64,000 nucleotides of DNA from Anthracocystis setariae (GCA_928724745.1 CAKMXJ010000037.1:496001-560000); one strand, 5' to 3'; counted from the stretch's first letter, positions 31,431 through 45,026 are shown. The notes: generated by a model from the sequence alone, not told the origin. Program-made: numbers and translations.

Positions 31431-32212
31431 ATGTCGCTTCCATATGCAGCGGACGCAGAAACGTCACTCTCCCTCTCGGAACTTCAGGTGCTCAAGCAGC
31501 AATACGAGACCGAACTAGCTGCTGGGCATGTTACCACTCAGACCAAGTTCAACTATGCTTGGGGTCTCGTCAAGTCCAAATCGCGTGCGGATATGAGCAT
31601 CGGAGTCGGTCTTTTGACAGGTAAGTCTACTTTCTGCCTTGGACCCCTCACAAGATGGTCCTGCCCGTTTGATCAGATCACGTTGAACTTACTTTCGTAA
31701 TCTTCACACATTGTTTCGATGTGGATTGCAGAGATTTACCGCTCCGATCCACCGAGGAGGCGCGAGTGCCTCTACTATCTCTCCTTGGGTCACTACAAGA
31801 TGGGCAACTATGACGAGGCGAGGAGATTCAACGGTAAGTGTACATTCTGGCTTTGGGGACAATGTCGCATTTCGAGGCCGCAAGCGCTGACTCTTTGGAC
31901 TCACTCTTGGGCTTGCTTCTGACTTGATTCCCCATCCTACAGCACTTCTTATCGAACGAGAACCAAACAACCTACAAGCTCAAAGTCTCAACCACCTCAT
32001 CGAAAAGGGTGTTGCACGAGGTAAGTGCCTCTTTCCTCACCTCTGTGTGTGCCTGAAACTAGATGCAAGACACTCACATGCTGACCTTTCTCCCGCATGT
32101 TTTTGATCTTGTTTTCATTGCAGAGGGCTACATCGGCATGGCATTGATCGGCGGTGCCGCCGCAGTGGCAAGTATCGCCGTCGCCGGTTTGATGCGTCGT
32201 GGCCGCCGCTAG
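31431..32212 (+). CDS. FIS1: Mitochondrial fission protein Fis1
   Basis: Four exons, 31431-31620, 31732-31833, 31943-32020 and 32124-32212, encode 152 residues, the family length. All three introns (111, 109 and 103 nt) start GTAAGT and end in CAG, and all split a Gly/Ala/Glu codon after its first base. Conserved stretches are [46 protein letters not shown] (the TPR-like fold), [11 protein letters not shown] and a C-terminal tail anchor ([19 protein letters not shown]) ending in basic MRRGRR. It is a tail-anchored receptor on the outer mitochondrial and peroxisomal membrane that recruits the dynamin fission machinery. Confidence 0.93.
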
Positions 32213-32468
32213 ACTCTCTTCCCCCTCTCCCTTTCTCCCTTGCTTATTTCGGTCGACCCATGTTTCTCATCCATCCTCTCAAAGCATATCTGTATTGTAT
32301 CCTGTCTCCCTCGTCACAACTCATCAAGATCGCACGATCTACGCCACTCGCAGTTTCTCTTTCTAACCTGCCTTGCAATACCACTTGACTACAAAAGGTA
32401 GATGGCAAGCAGTGTACAGTTTCTACAGGGAAAGCTTTTAGCATCAGTGTAGCTAAGGGGGGGGGTCT

Positions 32469-34502
32469 CTATTCGCGACCACGCCACTGTATTGCTGGTA
32501 CGGGGGGCACTTTGGGGTTGGAGCCGGTAGAGTGTCTTCTGTTTTCGTTGACGTGTACTTTGACGGAGCGGCGGCTTCGTTTGCTGCTCTTGGAGTTGTT
32601 TCGTGAGACCACGGTTGTGTCTTCGATCATGCGCGATTTTTTGTCGGGCTCGGCAGGTTTAGCGCTACTTGCGGTTGGTGGAGCAGCCGTTGGCATTGGA
32701 GGTGCTGACTCGGTTGAATCGACCTTGGTCACTTCGGAAGCTCGGGTGATCCTACCATCCTCTCCTGGTCCGCCGTTGTTGGTGGTTGAAGGTCGAACGA
32801 CCACAGCCGCGCCTGCGCCGAATTCAAACTTGGACGTTGTGGGGATTTGTTGTTGCGTGGCAGTCGTCGCTGCTTGGCCCAAGCTTCTTTGACTTGTCCC
32901 GCCATCATTTGCACGTGGAGTTGAATCTCTGGGCTTGGGTTCGCATATCCTGCCAAAACCTTGTGGGATCCTGGCGCCCGAATCTCGATAGAATCCCTTC
33001 TCGCTCGACACTGGCTGCAACCTCTTCGTCTTCCTCGCCTGTCTCGACGGTAGAGGCTCGTACGGCGAATTGCTAAACGGCAACTTCTCCGGTCCGATAA
33101 TCGGCGGCTCGGCAAATGCATGAAGATAGAACCAGTTGGCAGGGTAACTCCTACCGCCCACATTGTTGATGATCAACGCCCAACCGATCACGATCAACGA
33201 GCCGATGATCACGATCGGCACGAGCCACCAGTCGAGATTGTGCGTCTCGGGATTGGTGATCGACAGCAACGAAACCGCTGCACCGGGAGGATGGGTGAAG
33301 CCGAGGATCTGCATGGCAAACACCGCTACACTCACCGCTGTAGACGCAGCGGCCCAATCGACGCCATACACGCCTCGAATGCTGTAATCGGTGTTGGCAA
33401 ACGCCTTCTGCATAGCCACGCCAATGACTGCCGAGATCGTGTTTCCCATCAGGATGTTCTTGGGTTGGGCGAGCGGAGTGCGGTAGGCAAAAAACGTAAC
33501 CACGGCTTCGGTGGCGAACGCTCCGATGATGAGCGGAGCATTGTGCGCACGGTGGAAGGGTGATCGACTAACCAGACAGAGCAGCGCAATGACAACCCAC
33601 GCCGCAATGACCGAGTGGATGGAATTGATGAGCTTGGCCCCGATTTGCTCCTTGTACATCTGCACCAGGTGCAGCTTGCCCGTGTCGGGGTCACGGTAGC
33701 GTGCGAGCTCGCCTGTATCGCCAGAACGTTCGAGACCAAAGGTAAAGATGCGTCCGCAAATATAGTGGAAGCGATTGAATCGAGGATGGCCAGGCTTGCG
33801 ACGACGTTGGGCAGGGGTATGCGGGTGTGACAGCGGACGGTATCCGATGAAGTTGGTGAGCGGATAGAGAGCCGCGAGGATAGGATGGGTTTCATCATCG
33901 TGATCGCCATCGCCATCGTCGCTTTCGTTGCCATCGGCATTGGAGTTGTCGGAACGCAGTCCTTTGATCTTCTTGAACGATTTTGCGTGACGACCTCCAT
34001 CGGTGGATGGTGAGCTTAGGTCGTTGTTCCAGTGTGCACTTGCCCTCTTGGTGCTACCGTCGGTGCTAGGCGTTTTCTGTGCTCCTCGGCTGGTGGACTG
34101 AGAGGCTGAGCGGTTCAAATCTGAAGCAGCGGACTTGACGTTGTGCTTTCTCGAGTTTCGACGAAAGACGCTCGAGCCTTTGCGTACCGCCTTCATCTCC
34201 ATTTCGGGGACACCGCTTTCACTGGCACCTGCTTGCGGGTGGGGTTGAGCTTGAGCACTGTCTTCGGCAGAAGCGCGTGAACCATCGGTGGAGATGTTTT
34301 CGATGAATCGACCAGCATACGGCTTAGCAAGAGACGCACGCGGCTTTTCGTCGTCACCAAGACGGGTTTCTGCGAGTGCGAGCGAGCTGCTAGCGATCCC
34401 AGGCGAGGCGGGCGAGACCGGTGTGGGCTCTTCCGGAATGGTGGTGGGTGCATGAGTGGAAGCTACCTCTGCGGCGCTGCTGTCCTCCTCCACCACAGTC
34501 AT
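32469..34502 (-). CDS. HPP-family integral membrane protein
   Basis: The protein is 677 residues in one exon. The N-terminal 215 residues are Ser/Pro-rich and presumably disordered. An HPP-type region follows (about 220-480) with several transmembrane helices: SIHSVIAAWVVIALLCLV, APLIIGAFATEAVVTFFAY, NILMGNTISAVIGVAMQKAF, and the signature GFTHPPGAAVSLLSI, then WWLVPIVIIGSLIVIGWAL. The C-terminal 190 residues are again low-complexity and basic. In bacteria and plastids, HPP proteins are linked to nitrite transport; in fungi the role is not established, so I leave the function open. The 3' end converges with FIS1. Confidence 0.85.
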   Translation of the reverse strand: MTVVEEDSSAAEVASTHAPTTIPEEPTPVSPASPGIASSSLALAETRLGDDEKPRASLAKPYAGRFIENISTDGSRASAEDSAQAQPHPQAGASESGVPEMEMKAVRKGSSVFRRNSRKHNVKSAASDLNRSASQSTSRGAQKTPSTDGSTKRASAHWNNDLSSPSTDGGRHAKSFKKIKGLRSDNSNADGNESDDGDGDHDDETHPILAALYPLTNFIGYRPLSHPHTPAQRRRKPGHPRFNRFHYICGRIFTFGLERSGDTGELARYRDPDTGKLHLVQMYKEQIGAKLINSIHSVIAAWVVIALLCLVSRSPFHRAHNAPLIIGAFATEAVVTFFAYRTPLAQPKNILMGNTISAVIGVAMQKAFANTDYSIRGVYGVDWAAASTAVSVAVFAMQILGFTHPPGAAVSLLSITNPETHNLDWWLVPIVIIGSLIVIGWALIINNVGGRSYPANWFYLHAFAEPPIIGPEKLPFSNSPYEPLPSRQARKTKRLQPVSSEKGFYRDSGARIPQGFGRICEPKPRDSTPRANDGGTSQRSLGQAATTATQQQIPTTSKFEFGAGAAVVVRPSTTNNGGPGEDGRITRASEVTKVDSTESAPPMPTAAPPTASSAKPAEPDKKSRMIEDTTVVSRNNSKSSKRSRRSVKVHVNENRRHSTGSNPKVPPVPAIQWRGRE

Positions 34503-35774
34503 TGCGATACAGTTCTATCGACTCGGCGTCTGATCTTGCTGAATCCCTCTTGTGAACTCTAGTCGTCTACAGCGTTCTAGGGATGGTTGTGCTGGTGGGG
34601 AGCCTCAGGATTCATGTGCTGTCGAGGTTCAATCTACCGTCCTCTTGATTGGCAGGAACCTCGACAAGGATATGTGGCTGATTCTGCACTTTGCTCACGC
34701 CAGCGAAGGGCAAAACTGACTGAAGAGACGCGCAGCGTTTGAGCCTGTATGCGTCGTCAGAGTCGACTCTCGCCGTCACGGATGACCGGAGCTAATATGG
34801 GTATAGATGACCCTTTGGGGCTGGGGAGTCGGAGGAGGATTGGATCAAGAAGGAAGATGTTGCGTACCACAGAAAGACATTGAGACACCATGATCAGATT
34901 GCGTCGGCACCACGAGGCTGGAGTGGGGGAGCGCCTAAGGACTCAACACCTCTGGCTGGCTAGCTGGGTGAGTCGAAAAAAGGGCCTTCATTCTTTCATC
35001 CGTGCACAACATGAGCTCGACTCGACGTCTCGGTAGAGAGATTGACGATCTTTCGAGCGGAACTTGAGCGTCTGGACCGATCGAAACGAAGGAATCGTAT
35101 GCCGTGACATGGCACCCCGAACTACGGAACGGCAGCACGAATCGGTCATGAACCAGAAGAGAAATCCGCTTGTGTCGCAAACTACTGCTGCTGCTACTAC
35201 TTGAGTAGGAGCAACTGAATCAGTTGCTGCAGCCAAAAGACGCCGTTTTTTTGTTTCACGAGCCGAGGGTCAGGCCTTGAGTTTGGGGGGGGGGGGAAAA
35301 ACTTGTGTGGAATTGGCTGCAAATACTGATGTCACCGTGTGGTGGCACGAATAGCAGTCAGCAATCGACATTCAGCACATTATTAGCAAAACAGCAAAGC
35401 AGCAGCAGAGCAGCACAGTTTGCGATCGGCAACTTGACAGGGCGGCAAATGAGTTCGGCAGCCAACCTGCCCTTTTTGTGCGGCGTCCATCCACAGGTTA
35501 GGCAAAATAAGTAGTGCCAGTCCCAAGCCTTTGATGTGTGACACGACGATCACCGCCTATCGCTCTTCTCTTTCTATCTTCTATCAAAACGATGGTTCGT
35601 GCAAGACGAGCAGATGACTGCATCAGTCCGTAGATAGCCATCTGCAAGGAATGCTGTGTATACGAATCTCGGAGTTGCCAGGTTGTCTCACTGTCCCCGA
35701 CCAAAACCCCAATTCTCGACCGCTGATTGGGGATTTGCCAAAATAGAATTGGTGACCAAAGGGAACACAGACAC

Positions 35775-35812
<38 letters not shown>

Positions 35813-36414
35813 GGATCGTGGAAAAATGAGGCGGTCAGGCAGACTCAGAACAACGAGGCTTTCTTTTGCGACCCACACGATGATGAAGCGGCGTCTCTAC
35901 TACTTTTGAAATTCCGACCGTTGCCTTATTGGCCGCACCGCTACTACTGTATTGTATTGTACGTCTGCCATGATTCTGCTTGCTACTCTGTAATCCTCTT
36001 GATCCTCGCCCAATCCTGCATTTGACGTTGACACATGCCCATGCTCGTCCAGCTCATGTCCCCCATGCAAACCGATTCGCCGATACATTCAACGACTGCC
36101 TCTCACTAGGCCCGATGCAGATGCACCCTCTGTAGAGTCTTTGGAGACAGCCAACTAATCCCCACACGACTCCCGCCTTTTCAAGCTGACGACGATCGAG
36201 AAAAAGCCACTGGAATCCTAGGATCGGTATCATTTGGTATATGTCTGAGCGTGCTACAATAAAGTCATCGGCATTTCCATGCTGAAAAAATGGCCACACA
36301 TCAAGTTGATCCTTGAACGTTGAAGGCTAAACAAAGAGATTACAGGCCCGCCGCAAGGCAAGGACGACGAGTCCGAGTGGTATCGGCATTGAAAAAAATA
36401 AGCATGGCAAAACA
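34503..36414. other. Gene-poor interval upstream of the HPP gene
   Basis: It contains a (GA)n tract at about 35777-35808 and a G run at about 35285-35296. No supported gene; the short frames have no motifs. Confidence 0.5.
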
Positions 36415-38337
36415 TCAACGCAGCTTGGCGAAAGGGTTAAAGGCATTCGCCTCGCGCCGCTTGTCGTGCTGCGCCCGGTGCGACGTGTTGAGGTCCCAGA
36501 ATCGCAGCGTCTCATCGCCTGCGCCCGTCACAATCGTATCGCCCGTCGGACTCATGGACAAGTACAAGACTCGCATCGTGTGTCCCGTCAGCGTAGCAAT
36601 CTGCTGCATCGACGGATACTTCCAGATTTGGATCTGATTCTGGATAGCGCCGCCAGAATATCCGTGCGTGCTGATCAGCTCATTGGCTGTCTTGCTCCAC
36701 ATCAGGTTGCAAACTTGGCTGCCCGTGTCTACCTCGTTGAGCATCTGTCCCGTGCTGGCGTTCCAGAACCGGATCTTCATATCTACAGTTCCACCTCCGG
36801 AAGCGAGGATGCCTTGCTGGTGCGGGTTCCACGCAATCGCCTTGACAGCTGCAGTATGTTCGGTGAAACGATGCAGCGGCACCTCGTTGAGCGCATCCCA
36901 GACGATCAGGCGGTTATCATTTCCACCACTCGCCAGCTGGTTCGTCTCTGTGTTCCACTTGAGACCACACACCTCTTGCCGGTGTGCACGCAGCGTTCGG
37001 ATATGCTGGTCGGGTGCGCGCACGTCGCGGTGATAGATGACCCTATCGCGCGAGCCCGAGGTCAATATCACTTCGTTCCAAGCCAGCGAACCGACGCGCT
37101 GCGTGTGTCCACGCATGGTGCGCAACAGTTTCTGTTTCTCCACGTCCCAGATCTGCACCAACCCCTTCTGTGTGCCGATCGCAAGATGATTACCCGAATT
37201 GGCCCAGTTGAGACCCGTCACGACGTCGTTGCCGTGCTCTTTGAGATCGCACAACTTGGTCACGGAAGAGTTGTCGGCCGACCAGAGGTAGACGCAGGTG
37301 CCCAGGCCGACACCGAGCACGTTCTTGCTGGACCAATCGACGAGGTTGAGGTAGAAGTCGTTGGCCAGATCGGGTGCATCGAGCACTTTGTACGGCACTT
37401 TGCTGACCACGCGAGCCGGCTTGCGAGGACTCAGCAAAAGACTGCGACTCTCGGGCTTGACTGGCGATAAGCTGTACGCCCTGTGGTTGGGTGAGTCGAG
37501 CGTCTCCACTGATTGCGATACCAGTCCACCGAATAGACCACCGGTGCGCGAAGTGCCAGAGCCCGATTCATCGTCAGCTATCCCGAAATCAACCACACGA
37601 CCCATACCAGAACCGCTGCGACCGGGTGTGCGGGTCTGCGATGGACTATAGCTGAACAGATTCCTCTTTGTTGGCGTCGCTGGTGAGGCGAGGCCAGTAT
37701 GACTTGAATGGCGTGTTGCTGAGGAGCCGCCGCTGGTATGAACGGATGATGACGAGCTCGATGCAAAGTTGGTGAAGCCGGTGCCTCGATGACCGCGGCT
37801 CGGTGATGCGTTGAGGCCTGATTCGGTTCCGAACAGCTCGGAAGAGAGTAGAGACGAAAAGGCTTGGTTCGCTTCTTCCTTCTGCGCATCGGTATCGACT
37901 GCAATCTTACGTTTATGTCGGTGTGGAGTGGGTGGATCGTCGCCTATCAGTTGGTAGGCGGTATGCAGATCGGTGCCGTCACGTTGTGGAATGTATCGGT
38001 CGACGTAGCTGGTAGCGAGATGCTTCTTGGATGGGGACGATGACTTGATGCTGGACGAAGCGGACATGACAGAGCGCGAAGATTCTCCGCGGGACAGTCC
38101 GGCAAGATTGGTGAGACTGGAAGATCGATGTGCGCTCGACTTTCTGGCTGCGTCTCTGGACGAGCCGGGGATATTGATAGGCGAGGTTGGTAAAGCAGAG
38201 GCTGATCCGGAAAGCAGCCTGTCTGTGGCGGAACCTAGCAATGCATCGGTAGCTCTACTCTCTCGCTTTGAGGATAGGGGAGTGGAGCCACCTGAGGATT
38301 GGCTTCGCAGCCGTCTACCGAACTCGGTGTTGTACAT
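36415..38337 (-). CDS. CDH1: APC/C activator Cdh1 (Fizzy-related, Hct1 type)
   Basis: The protein is 640 residues in one exon. The N-terminal half is Ser-rich with CDK-type sites and contains the C-box DRYIPQR (113-119). A linker (YSPSQTRTPGRSG, SLLLSPRKPARVVSKVPYKVLDAPDLANDFYLNLVDWS) leads into seven WD repeats that bind degrons (VYLWSADNSSVTKL, HGNDVVTGLNWA, VQIWDVEKQKLLRTM, SGSRDRVIYHRDVR, RLIVWDALNE, IRFWNASTG, LRFWDLN). The linker and the VPYKVLDAPDL motif separate it from Cdc20. The last residues are FAKLR, where the family normally ends in Ile-Arg. Cdh1 activates the anaphase-promoting complex in late mitosis and G1; the smut orthologue is known as cru1 in Ustilago maydis. Confidence 0.93.
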   Translation of the reverse strand: MYNTEFGRRLRSQSSGGSTPLSSKRESRATDALLGSATDRLLSGSASALPTSPINIPGSSRDAARKSSAHRSSSLTNLAGLSRGESSRSVMSASSSIKSSSPSKKHLATSYVDRYIPQRDGTDLHTAYQLIGDDPPTPHRHKRKIAVDTDAQKEEANQAFSSLLSSELFGTESGLNASPSRGHRGTGFTNFASSSSSSVHTSGGSSATRHSSHTGLASPATPTKRNLFSYSPSQTRTPGRSGSGMGRVVDFGIADDESGSGTSRTGGLFGGLVSQSVETLDSPNHRAYSLSPVKPESRSLLLSPRKPARVVSKVPYKVLDAPDLANDFYLNLVDWSSKNVLGVGLGTCVYLWSADNSSVTKLCDLKEHGNDVVTGLNWANSGNHLAIGTQKGLVQIWDVEKQKLLRTMRGHTQRVGSLAWNEVILTSGSRDRVIYHRDVRAPDQHIRTLRAHRQEVCGLKWNTETNQLASGGNDNRLIVWDALNEVPLHRFTEHTAAVKAIAWNPHQQGILASGGGTVDMKIRFWNASTGQMLNEVDTGSQVCNLMWSKTANELISTHGYSGGAIQNQIQIWKYPSMQQIATLTGHTMRVLYLSMSPTGDTIVTGAGDETLRFWDLNTSHRAQHDKRREANAFNPFAKLR

Positions 38338-41300
38338 GCTGGGCCACGGCTAGGAGCGACGGAGGCCGGCTCCAGCTGGATAGCGGTGAAAGCAGAGCAC
38401 AGCGCTTCGAGCCTTGGATTGCGTTGCTGTTGTTAGAGCTGAGCGGTGCGATGATCGTAATGCGAAGATGTGTCGTGCACTGCACTCAAGACAGATCCAT
38501 GCAGATCGATGTGTCGGCAGCAGCGAGGGACCAAGTGCGTTGCGCAGCGCTATCGAGTCGCTAGTGTGTTGCGCTGGGTTTGTTATGATGTGTGTTCCTT
38601 CCCGTCTTGGTTGATTGAGAGCGAGTGGGGGGAGGTCGAACGACTCTGTTGATGGTCTAGGTGGAGGCTGGCGAGGGCTAGGACAATGTCGATATGCGCC
38701 GTATCTTGCGCTAATATGGTGTATATGATCTGATAAGGTGGGGTATAAAGACAAGGACGAAAAGAATATGCGAGAGGGGAGACGATGGAGGAGATAGTCT
38801 AGGATGTAGAGGTGTTTAGTTACGCTGAGGACGTGCATCCATCGGATGCTGAGTAGTGCTGTTACTTGCTTGCTTGCTTGCTTGCTTGCTTGCTGCCCGT
38901 GAGCCGGGCGATTATCGGGCACTCGATGCGCACTCGCACCGGATCGCGGAGAAAAGGCGATGGCAGCGAAAGGGTGGATTTTTTTTTGGAGCACTGTGCT
39001 GTCGCGGCGGATGGGAGCCACATTGAATCGACTTGGATCCGTCCATCAGCCACAAGCAGCTACAACACAACTCTATCAACAATAATCAGCCACAACAACT
39101 ACAACAGCCGATACTCTTCAATCACACTCAGAGAAATCTCGACTTCAGAATTGCACAGCATTTTGCACTTTCAGGGCATGTTTTTTTTACAGTATTTGTT
39201 TGTTTTTCCCGCATCCAGTTTGTATTCATGCTCGTCCAACAATTTGAAGTCTTCTGTAAATACATTCTAAAGGCTGGATTGCGGCCAACGTTCTAAGTAC
39301 TACCCGATGTGCTCGCAGATCGAGCCGATACTGTACCGTCCTTTTCTGTCGCTCAGGCTAGCAACACAACATCATTTGACATACGCATTCAGATCATCGT
39401 GAGCTGCTGTGAAGACCTCATAACGTGCGATCTGCCGTTCATGGCTGCGAGGTCTTCTTGGAGTTGAGTCGGGTTAAGGTGATTGGGTGTTGCACTGGTT
39501 TAATGTACAGAATTTTGGTGCCTCCATTTCGACTTATGTTTTGAACGGAATTCAATTTTACGGGCTTTCGGTGACGCGGAAGGCTACACAAACGACCATC
39601 GCATAGCACTTTCCTCAGGATGGCGATGAGTATGGGTCACAAGAAAGCTCCAAGGCCCAAATACAAGGACGAGCACCGCGAATAACGCAACAAGACGCAA
39701 CAAGGACGAATCAGATATGAGCGCCATTACCATGTATGACATTGTATGACAAGCGGAAGGGCGGTGCGGTACAGTAAACAAACGGCGGAGGGCGGCTTCG
39801 GGTGAAGAACGCGTGAGCAAGGGCGCGCCCCCAAGGAAAAAGGGCACAAGGCAAATCAACGGTCATGAGCTTTGTTCCCCTCGCATGCGCATCCAAAAGC
39901 GTGGATACTGACTGCAGCACGCATACGGCAGAATCAGCTGCTGATTCCGTTGTTTCGCCAACCTGCCAGCCTGCCAGCCCGCAACGACGATCTGGAGCGA
40001 GTCATGCGCACTGGACAGGGAGGTCAACGGGCAAAATTCCAGAGCGACGCGAAGATTTTTGAAAAAAAGGAGCAAATTAGAAAAATCTTGAACTCGCATG
40101 AGTCCGATTTCGTTCTGTACTGTACCTGCGGGTGACTGCCAAGTTTTCCCCACCCTCGAGCCGCGACAGAACGCAACAACCCAACTCAGCGAGCCAACCG
40201 GCACATGCCCACACGTCAAAGAACGAGCGAGGTCCAAATTCAAAAATCCAACCTTTACCGGAGCGCGCGCGTGCCTTCACTCTCCAACTGTAGCATCCTC
40301 GTTGTTCTTGACCGCCGACTCCAAATCCGTGCTTCGCAATGCAGATCGTCTGTCGGCCATCTTCGTTCGGTCACAGCGTCAGAGATGAAGAAAGAGCACC
40401 TTCCGATCTCACTGTAAGGCTGCGTTTGGGCTGACTACGCCGAGCATCAACGTAGGAGTAGAACGATGCTGCCATGGAGAGAACAAAGCATTACTGTCTA
40501 TCAACAACACAGCCTAGCGAAAGCTACTGGTGGGTCTGCCTACACCTCATGCAAGACACAGCAGCCGCGCAAGAGAGTCACTTGTACGAGCAGTGCGCAA
40601 GAGGGTCGTGCTACTCATTCGTACTGTCTGTAAGCCGTCGATGGAGATCGCAAGTAACTGTACATTGTTGTACCGTGCAGTGCGGATCAAACGGGTCGTG
40701 CAGTGTCTCTGACGCCGCCTGCCGGCTCCTTCGTACAGTAACGGAATCAAGGCCCGCGTACCCTCATTCAGATCCGTCCACCTGTCGGCCGAAGCCAGCA
40801 AATCTCCTGTACACCGTCAAGTCGAAAGCTTTTCGAAACGTGTTAGATTGAATGCACAGGGTTTGCTCCGCACGCGACCACCCGTTTGATCTGTCACGGA
40901 GTTTTTTTTTTTTTTTTTTTCCATTTAATTCTCGGTACGCAAAAGCGTGCCTAGCCTCGGCGCGACATGCGAATGCGAAGAGCATAAGGATTTGGCGCGA
41001 AGCCGCGCAGCCATTACTGTATTCGAATTTCATTTTGACTCGAGATGCAGCTGACACCGCTCAAGTGCCTGGCAGTGATTGGGCTAAGTTTTCTTTTTCC
41101 TCGTCTTTTTTTTTTTCTTTTTTTTTTCTTATATGTTCGGCTGGCTCTGCGTCAGCTGCTCGTCCTTTTTGCAAATGGCGGCTTGGCAGTGCGTTCTCGA
41201 TTGATGATTGTGAATGCCGATCTCTATGCTGGGATCCAAACCAGCTGCCACGCAAAATGTGTGTCCCTGCGTGCAGAACAAGCTCGTATTCTGCCGCGGC

Positions 41301-43011
41301 GCCCTTCGCACGTCACTGCTCAAGTGCCTAGCCCCGTGACGCTTCCGGGCAATCAATCCGTTTGCTTTCAGCATGGATGGCTTTCCCATTCACCGTCTCT
41401 TAGTATCCTCGTAGATCAAACAACCTTCTACGCCTTGGGCGCTCCTGACTGTTGCAGCGAGGACTGTGACCAACGTTGAAAGAGAGTCTCTGCGGCTATT
41501 GACAAGATGTCGAGGATGGACTTGACCGAAGCATGGCAGGTCCATGGTGAGCTGGGATCGAGTCGCGACCCGTTCCTTTTTAGAACCGACGGTGTCGACT
41601 GAGCGATGCCATCAGGTTTCTCTTCTGCTTCTGGCTAGAGGGTCGATGCAGATCGCTCTAGGTTCTCTCCCAGAGACAGGACGTGGGCTCTCAAGCTGCG
41701 CTTTGCTGTAAGTGCCTCGGAGAGGGGCTCCATCAGGTCCCACCCCCCACCATGGCGGATGGTTCTCCCCACAAAGCATCGACTAGCCACACAATTCCTT
41801 GCGGTGGTCAGCTCTCGCCCACCTTTTCAGGGTGTCTACCAAGCTGAAGCTCAGAGCTGAGGGATGTAAACGAGTCAGGAGCCATGCCTTTGCTCTTCGA
41901 TTCGAGCCAGAAAGCTTCATCCTCTGCCCAGTCTAATCCTGGACAGTGAGAACCGAGATCTGTGCCAGCCGCAGCGTGTACATTGAGCCCAGCTGATCCT
42001 GCATCGTTTCGCCTCACCAGTGCTGTTTGTCCTGCTTGGAGCGTAACGATGAGCAACCAAGCACGCTTGTACAAACGAGGAGGCGGAGGTGGCGGAACTC
42101 GCTTTGATGTGTGACCAGCAGCGTGACGAAGAGACAGACTTAGGGTTTCAAGAAGTTGAGCCTTGCCACTCACAGCCCAACTCAAAATCTCCAAAGAAAA
42201 GCAGAAGGGAGCCAGCCAGCCCACCTGGACCGGATCAAACGAAAAAGGGCATTCTCGCTGTGTGGCTCACAGCCATGCTTTGCGTCGCCTTGTCTTGACG
42301 CCAACACATAATTGTCCCCCTCCCGCTCATCCAACTTGTCTCGCTCGCCCTTCTCGATTGCGACTCTGCGATTGATTCTGAGCCTGATTCTAAATTCTGA
42401 TTCTGTTTGCGTCCGGACCCCCTTGGCACTCGCCTGTCCCCTCCGATCTGCTTACGGCTTCATGGCTCGCAGATTGCTCCTACTCTACACTGTCCTTCCG
42501 AGATAGATGCAGCTCTCGCTCTCGCCCGCCCGCCCGCCCGCCCATCCACGCAACCTAGCCAAAACAATCAGCGCCAACACACACCACACCAGACCCGCAC
42601 ACCCACACACCCACACACCCACACAGACACACACACACACACACAGACACACAACATCGATCCGACCGTTTGCTCGCTCTTGTTGCCATTCCCTAATCTA
42701 ATCCCCTCTCTCGTCCGCATCATCCATCGCCCCCAACCTTCCCTTTTGCCTGCACCGAATCCAATCGGCAATTCTCAATATCCCTTTTTCAGCTTATCCG
42801 TTGCCTCCTTTGCTCGCCCTTGCCCTCTCCCTCGCCCTCGCCTCGCATCCCCGTCACGCCACCTCTTCGGTCAACCCGCTCTTGCACCGCATCAACCCAA
42901 CCTGGCTGCGCATTCTCCGCCCTCCGACGTTTTCGCCCAAGACCCTATTTGGCGCATCGCATCGCATCTACTTTTCGCTGATCCGACCCTCCGTCGTCCC
43001 CCAAATCACGT
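38338..43011. other. Long gene-poor region between CDH1 and histone H3
   Basis: No gene is supported in about 4.7 kb. It contains a (CTTG)n tract at about 38866-38893, T tracts at about 40903-40920 and 41107-41128, a (CCCG)n tract at about 42522-42542 and an (AC)n tract at about 42596-42652. The frames at 39863-40243, 40852-41331, 41045-41479, 41808-42224 and 42407-43015 overlap simple repeats or lack motifs. A non-coding RNA or a fast-evolving small gene could be missed. Confidence 0.5.
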
Positions 43012-43018
43012 ATAAAGA
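43012..43018 (+). promoter_or_regulatory. TATA box of histone H3
   Basis: TATAAAG is followed by a pyrimidine-rich stretch. The distance to the ATG (about 800 bases) is long but is explained if the leader intron at 43091-43808 is real. Confidence 0.5.
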
Positions 43019-43090
43019 ACCCCCCTTATCCCATCCAATTTCCCGTTTCTCCTTTCTCTTTTACAACCATCACTTCAAGCTACAACTAAC

Positions 43091-44223
<1,133 letters not shown>

Positions 44224-44640
44224 TCTGATCACTCCACATTTGGCGAGACGGCTGCGTCCAGCACCGAGCCGCTTCCTGTGAAGATGTACCTATAGTCGAT
44301 CGTGTTCCATCGTCGTTGTTCGTAATTTGCTTCTCGTAATCTCCCATCTACTTCGCATCGCCTTTTCAGCTCGGTCCTTGTTCTCATCCTTAACGGTGGG
44401 AGCGGTCCTTGACGCTAGAGGCACCTTGTATACCTCGACTCCGAAAGCTCTAGCAATTCGATAGTCTTTGCTCCAATGAGCGCTGCGACTGGTGTGAGTG
44501 AGCGCGTGTATACCTTGTCAGTGAGTAAGGATTCGGTTGGATTTGGCTGAGTTGTGAAATTCCAAATTTGCAATAGCAGAGCCACTACTACACTACTCTA
44601 TGGATTTGGAGGCGCGCTTTGAGAAGGGGATTGCCCAATT
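44224..44640. other. H3 3' flank up to the retrotransposon
   Basis: This is host DNA between the H3 stop and the target-site duplication. No gene was seen. Confidence 0.5.
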
Positions 44641-44654
44641 CAGCCGGTTGCGTC
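44641..44654. repeat. Left target-site duplication of the LINE
   Basis: CAGCCGGTTGCGTC is identical to 50853-50866 and lies directly against the T tract that is the element's poly(A) tail on the minus strand. Confidence 0.9.
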
Positions 44655-45026
44655 TTTTTTTTTTTTTTTTTTTTAAATCATACGCCGATCTAGGCCCTTG
44701 GCCCATGCGGGAATTGAAAAACAATGCTGACTGGTGCTTACAAATGCGCAGGACTGGCATGCTATGCGGAAAAGCAGAGAGAAGACGGAAGAGCGTGCTT
44801 GGAATGACTGTGGCTGACGCCGTAGCGGTAGCGGCGCCTAGGTGAGTGGGTGGGAAGGAGAAGGGGTGAGGTGAGAAGGTGGGAAAAGGGAAAAGGGAAA
44901 AGGGTGAAGGAGAGGGGGGGAGGCGGTAAATGAGAGAGGACAAGGACGTAGGAAGGTCGAGTGATGGCTAGACTACTTCGGCCAGCGCACGAGTGGGCGG
45001 GTGAGACAACTCCTGCCTTAGTGGCG

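Noticed and set aside
41808..42224. A 138-residue minus-strand frame in the gene-poor region
   Set aside because: The poly-Pro stretch, lack of a promoter and absence of homologous motifs leave nothing to support it.
42407..43015. A 202-residue plus-strand frame upstream of histone H3
   Set aside because: Its sequence is the translation of (CCCG)n and (AC)n repeats and C-rich promoter DNA.
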